DNA of 10,470 bases from the NCBI GenBank assembly GCA_043804035.1, contig JAZDJJ010000163.1, positions 1 through 10,470 of the forward strand, written 5' to 3'. How positions within the stretch are numbered: position 1 is the first letter of the stretch; each line of letters starts with the position of its first letter. This DNA is from JAZDJJ01 sp043804035 (GTDB lineage Bacteria > Bacteroidota > Bacteroidia > Palsa-948). A model generated the notes under the pieces. That model worked only from the letters and a program-made list of their open reading frames with translations. It was not told the DNA's origin and did no database searches. Below are positions 5,231 to 10,470 of the stretch, piece by piece. The position numbers and the translations under genes are program-made.

Positions 5231-7018
5231 ATGACTACAAAACAAAACACTCCCGAAATGGAGGACCTATTTAAAGACCTGGCTCAGGCTGGCCAGTGTG
5301 TTGCACAAACATTTCTTAACAACATGCCCAATCTTATTCATTCGTATAAAGACATTAGTAAAGCATGGCTTACTTTGGGTAGCAGCATTGTTTCTAATCC
5401 AAACGAAGAGTATAAGATTCAGCAAGCATATTTTGATTTTTACAAAAAGCAAATAGAAATGTGGCAACAAATCAGTCAACATATTCAAGAGGATAAAAAA
5501 AATATTTTGCCTAATGGTGATAAACGTTTTAAGGCAACTGAATGGAACGAATACCCTTATTATTTTTACATCATCCACCAGAGTTATCTGATGGCATCAC
5601 AATTAGTAACTAACATCATAGAAAAAATAGATATTGACGAAACAACCAAGAATAAACTTCTGTTCTACACTCGTCTTTTTGTAGATGCATTATCTCCTTC
5701 CAATTTTTTTCTTACTAATCCTGAAGCCATTAAACTTGCTCAACAATCTGGTGGAGAAAGTTTAAGAAAAGGATTTCAAAATCTAATAGATGATATGAAG
5801 AAAGGAAGAATCAGTCAGACGGATTTTTCTTCCTTTGAAGTCGGAAAAAATCTTGCTCTTACAGAAGGTAGTATAATTTTTGAAAACGAACTAATTCAAC
5901 TCATACAATACAAACCGCTCAGCAAAAAAGTTTGTGAAATACCTCTGCTGATTATTCCTCCGTGGATAAATCGTTTTTATATCCTTGATTTGGAACCACA
6001 TAATTCTTTTGCACGCTTTGCTGTGGAACAGGGCTTCACTGTATTTATGATTTCATGGCGAGTTCCGAAAGGTGAAATGGGAAAGATTTCTTTTGACGAC
6101 TATGCAGAAACAGGTGCTATGACTGCTATGGAAGTTATCCGCGAAATTACAGGAGTAAAAAAAGTAAATGCAATTGGCTACTGCATAGGCGGAACTTTGT
6201 TGGGTTCAGTTGCTGCGGTGTTGGCTGCAAGAGAAGATAAACAAGATAAAAAATCCCGAAGTCAAGAAAATAAAAACTATCTTAATACAACGACTTTTCT
6301 TGCCACTATGCTTGATTTTTCTGACTATGGTGCGTTGAGCGCTGTGGTAGATCTTCCGCTTGTTGAAAAATTAGAAAAAGAAATTGGCGGTGAAGGTATC
6401 CTCAGCGGACGTGATATGACTAATGCTTTTAACATGGTTCGTTCTAACGATTTGATTTGGAAATATGTTGTTAATAATTATCTCAAAGGAAAAGATCCTG
6501 TTCCATATTCAATTCTTTTTTGGACCAATGATAATACCAACATGCCCGGCAAAATGTATACTTATTATTTACGGAATTTTATCATAGAAAATAAATTAAG
6601 CAAGAAAAATGCTTTGACTATTTGCGGCACTCTTGTTGACCTTGGCAAAATTATTAATCCATGCTATATTGTTGGAACTGCCGAAGATCATATTTCTCCT
6701 TGCCATACTGCATTTACTACCACACGGCTTGTTGGAGGTGAAGCAGAATTTATTCTTGGCGAATCGGGACATGTGGCAGGCATTGTCAATCCTCCCAACA
6801 ACGGCAAGTACGGATATTATAGCGATGGAGAAAAAAATAAGGATTTGACGCATTTCCGTAATACCGCAAAGCATCATCAGGAAAGTTGGTGGTTACATTG
6901 GGCAAGATGGCTGAAGAAACATTCGGGCAAACAAATAATTGCTCCATCAAAACAAGGAAACAAAAAACATGAAGTGATTGAACTAGCACCAGGACGGTAT
7001 GTAAAAGAACAGATGTAA
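5231..7018 (+). CDS. phaC: Polyhydroxyalkanoate synthase, class I type
   Basis: PhaC polymerises (R)-3-hydroxyacyl-CoA into polyhydroxyalkanoate storage granules, releasing CoA. At 595 residues it has class I length (Cupriavidus necator PhaC is 589). The N-terminal PhaC_N region spans about 95-265. The alpha/beta-hydrolase catalytic domain follows, with the modified lipase box GYCIGG and nucleophile Cys318, Asp486 in TAEDHISP and general base His514 in GESGHVAG. Trp431 in LFWTND matches the conserved Trp. The C terminus ends in the usual ELAPGRYVKEQM. There is a Lys/Asp/Glu-rich insert of about a dozen residues at 334-349, between the nucleophile elbow and the LATMLDFSDYG strand, absent from the C. 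necator enzyme as I remember it. phaA, phaB, phasin or phaR genes are not adjacent, so precursors must come from elsewhere. It appears monocistronic, with its own -7 box and terminator. Confidence 0.95.
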   Translation: MTTKQNTPEMEDLFKDLAQAGQCVAQTFLNNMPNLIHSYKDISKAWLTLGSSIVSNPNEEYKIQQAYFDFYKKQIEMWQQISQHIQEDKKNILPNGDKRFKATEWNEYPYYFYIIHQSYLMASQLVTNIIEKIDIDETTKNKLLFYTRLFVDALSPSNFFLTNPEAIKLAQQSGGESLRKGFQNLIDDMKKGRISQTDFSSFEVGKNLALTEGSIIFENELIQLIQYKPLSKKVCEIPLLIIPPWINRFYILDLEPHNSFARFAVEQGFTVFMISWRVPKGEMGKISFDDYAETGAMTAMEVIREITGVKKVNAIGYCIGGTLLGSVAAVLAAREDKQDKKSRSQENKNYLNTTTFLATMLDFSDYGALSAVVDLPLVEKLEKEIGGEGILSGRDMTNAFNMVRSNDLIWKYVVNNYLKGKDPVPYSILFWTNDNTNMPGKMYTYYLRNFIIENKLSKKNALTICGTLVDLGKIINPCYIVGTAEDHISPCHTAFTTTRLVGGEAEFILGESGHVAGIVNPPNNGKYGYYSDGEKNKDLTHFRNTAKHHQESWWLHWARWLKKHSGKQIIAPSKQGNKKHEVIELAPGRYVKEQM

Positions 7019-7094
7019 TTTTGCAAACTATGAATAAGAGCAGTTCTGAAAATTACCATTACTAAATTTTGATATAATCCCCTTAAATTTCATC

Positions 7095-7133
7095 TGTCAA
7101 GCGATGAATCGTATGGGGCTTGACAAATTTTTT
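7095..7133 (+). terminator. Intrinsic terminator of phaC
   Basis: TGTCAAGC (7095-7102) pairs perfectly with GCTTGACA (7118-7125), with a 15-nt loop, and is followed by AATTTTTT (7126-7133). It starts 77 bp after the phaC stop. A competing CCCC (7079-7082) / GGGG (7115-7118) pairing is possible. Confidence 0.7.
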
Positions 7134-7251
7134 GATAAGCAGATTGGTTCACGCAGTGTATTTGCTCAATAAATTATTATACTTTTTTAGAACAAAATGC
7201 CATAAAATAATTTTTGTAATTTTCGTTTACGACTTTTGGGTAACTTTAATT

Positions 7252-7259
7252 TACTTTTG
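7252..7259 (+). promoter_or_regulatory. Orphan TAnnTTTG -7 box
   Basis: TACTTTTG, followed by C, matches the Bacteroidota -7 consensus and is identical to the box before phaC. No credible coding start lies just downstream. It could serve an untranslated RNA running into 7271-7377 or be chance. Confidence 0.3.
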
Positions 7260-7270
7260 CAAACATACGA

Positions 7271-7308
7271 GGCGCAAAGTTCGCCAAAAAATACGAAAAT
7301 ACTTTGCG
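7271..7308 (+). other. Two mutually exclusive hairpins
   Basis: GGCG (7271-7274) can pair with CGCC (7282-7285) around a 7-nt loop. Alternatively CGCAAAGT (7273-7280) pairs perfectly with ACTTTGCG (7301-7308) around a 20-nt loop. The two stems share bases and cannot coexist. Such geometry occurs in attenuators and structured RNAs, but no ligand-binding motif is recognised. Confidence 0.35.
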
Positions 7309-7377
7309 TTTATCAAATCTGCGAGAAAGGCTAATTCTTATGATAAGGTGCTGGAAAAATAATTGTCTTGCAGTATC

Positions 7378-7501
7378 TTCGTCCGTCAGTTGGCTGATGA
7401 TTTAAAAAACCTTATCTTTTTCTGATAACCTTAGTAGAATTCGTCCGTCAGTTGGCTGATGATTTAAAAAACCTTATCTTTTTCTGATAACCTTAGTAGA
7501 A
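7378..7501. repeat. Perfect 62-bp tandem duplication
   Basis: Bases 7378-7439 are repeated identically at 7440-7501, head to tail, with no mismatch. Each unit contains TCAG-TTGG-CTGA and TTATC-N7-GATAA mini-hairpins and a T-rich stretch. The junction creates GAATTC at 7437-7442. No frame reads through both copies as a sensible protein. Confidence 0.95.
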
Positions 7502-7534
7502 ATTAAGATACGATAGCAATAATTCAACCTTATT

Positions 7535-7607
7535 ACTAAGACACGAAGACACCAAGTTTTTGCTTTGTAAGAGAATAGTTCACCAGGATTTCTTTGTGCA
7601 TCTTAGT
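7535..7607. repeat. Long imperfect palindrome
   Basis: ACTAAGA (7535-7541) pairs with TCTTAGT (7601-7607). After a 2-nt bulge, CACGAAGA (7542-7549) pairs with TCTTTGTG (7591-7598) with one G-U pair, giving about 15 bp around a 41-nt loop. The 'ACTAAG.CAC.AAG' wording resembles a dispersed palindromic repeat that I recall as frequent in Bacteroidota intergenic DNA. Confidence 0.7.
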
Positions 7608-7665
7608 GCCTTTGTAGCAGAATAAGAAAACTCTGCGTAAGTCCTAGAGTAATTAAAATTTTATG

Positions 7666-7673
7666 TAGGTTTG
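7666..7673 (+). promoter_or_regulatory. TAnnTTTG -7 box upstream of the PD40/coiled-coil gene
   Basis: TAGGTTTG is a perfect -7 box ending 21 bp before ATG 7695, implying a leader of only about 15 nt. The TTG at 7671 that opens the longest frame is part of this box, which supports ATG 7695 as the true start. No clear -33 element is visible. Confidence 0.5.
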
Positions 7674-7694
7674 TTTCTAATTAAACTTTTTTAT

Positions 7695-10112
7695 ATGAAA
7701 AAAAAATCCATTTTACTTTTATTATTTTCACTGTCTATTCTGCAGGTTAGTGCCGTAGTTTCTGGAATTGCAGATAAAAAGAGCAACACCGATGACAATG
7801 CAAAAGGTCTTACAGCATCATCAACCGCTCTGATTGATGAAGGAAATAAATTGCTGAGCAAGGGACAATTTAGCGCAGCAATGTCGGTTTGGCAAAAAGT
7901 ACTTGAACAAGATGCTTCAAATGCCAACGCTAATTTTAAAATGGGAATGTGCTATTTTAATTCTTTGGATGAACAGTCCAAAGCATTGCCTTACCTGAAA
8001 AAAGCATCTCTGAATTTTTCTTCTAAATATAATTTCTTTGACGCTTCTGAAAAAACTGCTCCTTACGATGTGCTTTATTTTCTTGCACAAACTTTTCTCA
8101 CTCTTAATCAGCCCGACAGTGCGCTACTGTTTTTCTTTCAATATGATGATAAGTTCGGTGGCAATCCACCCATTCCGATTGACAAACAAATTCGTAATTG
8201 CATCAATGCAAAAAATTCTGTGAAGTCGCCCCGCGATGTAATCATGAAAAATCCCGGAAAAAATGTCAACTCGCAATTTGCAGAAACAAATCCAGTGCTT
8301 ACTCTTGATAATTCAGTGATGTTCTTTTCCTCTCGCAGACCTACGCAATCGGGAGCAACTAACGAAGTAATCAAAACACTGAGTGATGTAACTGGACGGT
8401 TTGATGAGGATATTTATATCACCCGCAAAGATGCTTCGGGGAAATGGGAAGCAGCAGTTCCATTTAAATGGAATACCGATAAAGATGAAGCACCTCTTTT
8501 TATTTCTGCTGATGGACTTACGCTTTATTTCCGAAAAATACGAAATGGACAATCTGATATCTACATGAGCAATTATGTGGATAAGGTTTGGAGTAATCCC
8601 AAAGCAGTTTCTGAAATTAATTCTTCTTCGTCTAACGAAACAGGTATTAGTATTTCTGCCGATGGAAAATATCTTTACTTCTGCTCCGACCGCGAAGGAG
8701 GAAAAGGGAAATTTGATATCTATCAATGTACAAAATCAAGAAACAAATGGAGTAGTCCGAAAAATATCGGAACTGACATAAATACTTCTTTCAGCGAAAT
8801 ATCTCCCTATATCAATCCTAACGGGAAAACACTTTTCTTTAGTTCCAACGGTTACAACAATGTCATTGGCGGATTGGATATTTTTTATTCAGAAATGAAA
8901 GATGATGGTTCATGGACTCATCCGCAAAACATGGGTTTCCCTATCAATACAGTTCGTGATGATATCAATTATTATGTCATAAGTGGAGGGACACGTTATT
9001 ACGCCACAATCCGCGAAGATGCTGATAGTTATGATATTTTTAAAATTGAAGGAGGCGGATTATCCATTGAAAACATTGATGCCAGCGGACAGATTGTAAC
9101 ACTCACAAAAGAAATGAGTGTTACTGATGTGATGGAAGTAGAAAAAACTGTAGAGAAAGAAGTTGAAGTCGTAGAAACAATAGAAACTACAGTAGAAGTG
9201 ATTAAGGAAATAGAAAAAGTTGATGTTGAAAAAGAAAAAGCAAAAATGGATTCTATGATGATGATTGCAAGAACCGAAGCTAAAAATGAAAAACTCCAAT
9301 TGGAAGCTGCCATAGTCAAAGCAAAAGCCGATAGCATTTCAGCCGTTGCATCTATAAAAACTGCCGAAGCAGAAAAAGCCAAAGCCGAAGCAGAAATTAA
9401 AAAAGCTGATGCAGAAAAAATTAAAGCTGAAGTGGAAAAATCTAAAGCCGATGCAGAAAAATCAAAAGCCGAAGCAGTCATTGCAAAAGCGGAAGCCGAC
9501 AAAGAAAAAGCAAAAGCAGTAATTGCTGCTGCACAAAAAGTAAAAGATGAACTGGCAAAAACTAAAATGGAATTAGATATACAAAAAACTAATGCTGCCC
9601 GGGCACAAGCAGAAGCAAATAAAGCCAAAGCCGAAGCCGACAAAATAAAATCTGAAGAGAATAAAGTGAAATTAGAGGCAGACAAAATTATTGCCGAACA
9701 AAAAAATCTGGAATTAAAAAATCAATTAGCCGAAACAGAAAAGCCAAAATACGAAGCGATGAAAGTAAAAGCCGAAGCCGATAAATTAAAATCTGAAGAA
9801 GCTATTGCCAATGTACAAAAAGCAAAAGATAATTTGGCAAAAACTAAAATAGAATCCGATATACAAAAAGCCAATGCCGCTGTCGAAAAAGCAAAAGCGG
9901 ATGCAGATATAAAAAAGGCAGATGCTGAAAAACTAAAAGCCCAAGCCGACATTGCTAATGCAGAGAAAGCAAAAGACGATGCTAAAAAAGCAGAAGCACT
10001 TGCAGAAAAATCTAAAGCGGATGCAGAAGCAAAAAAAGCACAGGCGGAAATTCTAAAATCACAGATACCAAAATCAAAACCAATAAATCCTGCTCCTAAA
10101 ACCGGGGGATAA
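7695..10112 (+). CDS. PorE-like envelope protein: signal peptide, TPRs, PD40 propeller and long Ala/Lys/Glu coiled coil
   Basis: 805 residues from ATG 7695, the start that gives a clean signal peptide (MKKKSILLLLFSLSILQVSAVVSG), so it is exported. TPR-like helices span about 45-165 (EGNKLLSKGQFSAAMSVWQK; YFLAQTFLTLNQPDSALLFF). Five PD40 (WD40-like) blades follow near 199, 265, 315, 368 and 420-451, with the usual 'S.DG..LYF.S...G..DIY' wording. A Val/Glu-rich linker lies at about 480-512. Residues about 524-790 are an Ala/Lys/Glu heptad coiled coil (repeats of the KxKAxAE kind), ending in a Lys/Pro tail and GG. TPR plus PD40 matches PorE and related Bacteroidota proteins, but those continue with a carboxypeptidase-regulatory-like domain and a peptidoglycan-binding OmpA domain, neither of which I can see. 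The coiled coil is more like TolA or a periplasm-spanning rod. A role as an envelope scaffold is inference. Confidence 0.85.
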   Translation: MKKKSILLLLFSLSILQVSAVVSGIADKKSNTDDNAKGLTASSTALIDEGNKLLSKGQFSAAMSVWQKVLEQDASNANANFKMGMCYFNSLDEQSKALPYLKKASLNFSSKYNFFDASEKTAPYDVLYFLAQTFLTLNQPDSALLFFFQYDDKFGGNPPIPIDKQIRNCINAKNSVKSPRDVIMKNPGKNVNSQFAETNPVLTLDNSVMFFSSRRPTQSGATNEVIKTLSDVTGRFDEDIYITRKDASGKWEAAVPFKWNTDKDEAPLFISADGLTLYFRKIRNGQSDIYMSNYVDKVWSNPKAVSEINSSSSNETGISISADGKYLYFCSDREGGKGKFDIYQCTKSRNKWSSPKNIGTDINTSFSEISPYINPNGKTLFFSSNGYNNVIGGLDIFYSEMKDDGSWTHPQNMGFPINTVRDDINYYVISGGTRYYATIREDADSYDIFKIEGGGLSIENIDASGQIVTLTKEMSVTDVMEVEKTVEKEVEVVETIETTVEVIKEIEKVDVEKEKAKMDSMMMIARTEAKNEKLQLEAAIVKAKADSISAVASIKTAEAEKAKAEAEIKKADAEKIKAEVEKSKADAEKSKAEAVIAKAEADKEKAKAVIAAAQKVKDELAKTKMELDIQKTNAARAQAEANKAKAEADKIKSEENKVKLEADKIIAEQKNLELKNQLAETEKPKYEAMKVKAEADKLKSEEAIANVQKAKDNLAKTKIESDIQKANAAVEKAKADADIKKADAEKLKAQADIANAEKAKDDAKKAEALAEKSKADAEAKKAQAEILKSQIPKSKPINPAPKTGG

Positions 10113-10120
10113 TAAATCAT

Positions 10121-10177
10121 AACTTCTCAATACGGGCAGAAAAAATCGAATCCTGAAAATAAATGCTCGTATAGAGA
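10121..10177. repeat. Dispersed hairpin element related to 5063-5092
   Basis: Bases 10121-10150 resemble 5063-5092. TCTCAATACGGGCA (10125-10138) can pair with TGCTCGTATAGAGA (10164-10177) with one mismatch and one G-U pair around a 25-nt loop. It begins 9 bp after the upstream stop codon, so it may also act as an mRNA 3'-end structure. Confidence 0.65.
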
Positions 10178-10203
10178 TTGCCGAAATATGGAATTATTAA
10201 TTC

Positions 10204-10217
10204 CGTCATTTATGACG
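10204..10217. other. Small perfect stem-loop CGTCA-TTTA-TGACG
   Basis: A 5-bp stem with a 4-nt loop, preceded by TTC and followed by GAAA. There is no T tract immediately after. Significance unclear. Confidence 0.4.
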
Positions 10218-10227
10218 AAAGATAATT

Positions 10228-10259
10228 GTTTCATGGTTTCATTGTTTCATTGTTTCATT
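10228..10259. repeat. 8-bp tandem repeat, GTTTCATT x 4
   Basis: GTTTCATG (10228-10235) is followed by three perfect copies of GTTTCATT (10236-10259). Confidence 0.9.
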
Positions 10260-10281
10260 GTTTTGTAATAATGGGATCCAA

Positions 10282-10333
10282 TCTGCCTGTGCGTCACCTG
10301 TCTGCGTGGTCGCACAGGCAGACGCAGACAGGT
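10282..10333. repeat. Two interleaved 12-bp inverted repeats (pseudoknot topology)
   Basis: Arm A TCTGCCTGTGCG (10282-10293) pairs with A' CGCACAGGCAGA (10311-10322). Arm B ACCTGTCTGCGT (10296-10307) pairs with B' ACGCAGACAGGT (10322-10333). Both are perfect 12-bp matches, and the order A-B-A'-B' means neither stem nests in the other. A' and B' share base 10322. The element is GC-rich in AT-rich surroundings, and its B plus A' core recurs at 672-696. Confidence 0.9.
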
Positions 10334-10433
10334 ATCTCAAGGCATTAGCCATAACTTTCAAGATGATTATGGGACTTATTAATCTTATTGCTTATCCCGT
10401 TTATATGGGAATTAAAAATTTCATAGGTATCAA

Positions 10434-10461
10434 AAACTTCAAACCTTAAACTTCAAACTTT
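10434..10461. repeat. 7-bp tandem repeat, AAACTTC-like x 4
   Basis: AAACTTC (10434-10440), AAACCTT (10441-10447), AAACTTC (10448-10454) and AAACTTT (10455-10461) follow each other without gaps. Confidence 0.85.
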
Positions 10462-10470
10462 TATCGCGTT

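Larger units (their letters stand above)
7019..7694. other. 676-bp intergenic region, no convincing gene
   Basis: Contents in order: the phaC terminator (7095-7133), an AT-rich stretch with a TAnnTTTG box (7252-7259), two competing hairpins (7271-7308), a perfect 62-bp tandem duplication (7378-7501), a long imperfect palindrome (7535-7607) and the promoter box of the next gene (7666-7673). The only sizeable plus-strand frame begins with TTG inside the terminator hairpin and is unlikely to be real. Confidence 0.7.
10113..10470. other. Gene-free end of the window with several repeats
   Basis: No convincing gene. The stretch holds an imperfect hairpin element (10121-10177), a small CGTCA/TGACG hairpin, a GTTTCATT run, two interleaved inverted repeats (10282-10333) and a 7-bp AAACTTC run. 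A short plus-strand frame at 10258-10449 crosses the repeats and is not believable. No clear intrinsic terminator follows the upstream gene. Confidence 0.65.

Noticed and set aside
7120..7362. 80-residue protein downstream of phaC
   Set aside because: Starts with TTG inside the phaC terminator stem, has no RBS, and its composition follows the AT-rich DNA.
7671..7694. TTG start for the PD40/coiled-coil gene
   Set aside because: The TTG is part of the TAGGTTTG promoter box, and ATG 7695 gives a standard signal peptide.
8313..8726. 137-residue minus-strand frame inside the PD40 region
   Set aside because: Lies entirely opposite a well-supported gene and has no recognisable domain or start signal.
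9029..10120. Minus-strand Ala/Ser/Phe-rich frames opposite the coiled coil
   Set aside because: They are antisense images of the Ala/Lys/Glu heptads, whose codon bias keeps the opposite frames open.
10258..10449. 63-residue protein at the end of the window
   Set aside because: TTG start at the end of the GTTTCATT run, and it reads through the interleaved inverted repeats; no protein-like features.

Overview
The window looks like a chromosomal segment of a member of the Bacteroidota. It is AT-rich and has few recognisable Shine-Dalgarno sequences. Several intergenic stretches carry TAnnTTTG elements, the -7 box typical of this phylum. One reading frame ends in a type IX secretion (T9SS) C-terminal sorting domain, which is essentially restricted to Bacteroidota, and another encodes a TPR plus PD40 periplasmic protein similar to the T9SS accessory protein PorE. 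I cannot place it below phylum level. No rRNA, tRNA, CRISPR array, transposase or phage gene is visible.

Layout: (1) 2-487, the end of a probable cell-surface or structural protein of unknown function, possibly truncated by the window edge. (2) 488-812, no gene, but a dense patchwork of short tandem repeats: a 7-bp AAAAGTG run, a 37-bp direct repeat flanking a GC-rich 14-bp array, and a 7-bp CAATAAT run. (3) 813-2386, a possible 52-codon ORF whose stop overlaps (ATGA) the start of a signal-peptide-bearing T9SS cargo gene. That gene is interrupted by one in-frame UGA just before its secretion signal. (4) A bidirectional terminator, then sucD on the minus strand (2594-3502). (5) A 75-bp divergent intergenic region and mnmE on the plus strand (3578-4978). 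(6) A repeat-bearing gap and a solitary class I-type polyhydroxyalkanoate synthase gene, phaC (5231-7018), followed by a terminator. (7) A 676-bp gap without a convincing gene, holding a promoter-like box, mutually exclusive hairpins, a perfect 62-bp tandem duplication and a long imperfect palindrome. (8) A large envelope protein (7695-10112) with signal peptide, TPRs, five PD40 blades and a long Ala/Lys/Glu heptad coiled coil where an OmpA-like domain would be expected. (9) A gene-free end with several repeats, including two interleaved 12-bp inverted repeats with pseudoknot topology.

The genes do not form one pathway. sucD is central metabolism (TCA cycle), mnmE is tRNA wobble-uridine modification, and phaC is carbon storage. 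The cargo gene and the PD40/coiled-coil protein belong to envelope and secretion biology. Each appears to be its own transcription unit. No complete undescribed multi-gene system is evident. The most unusual content is the PorE-like/coiled-coil architecture, the interrupted cargo gene, and the intergenic repeats, several of which are unrelated in sequence but share a 7-bp or 14-bp period.
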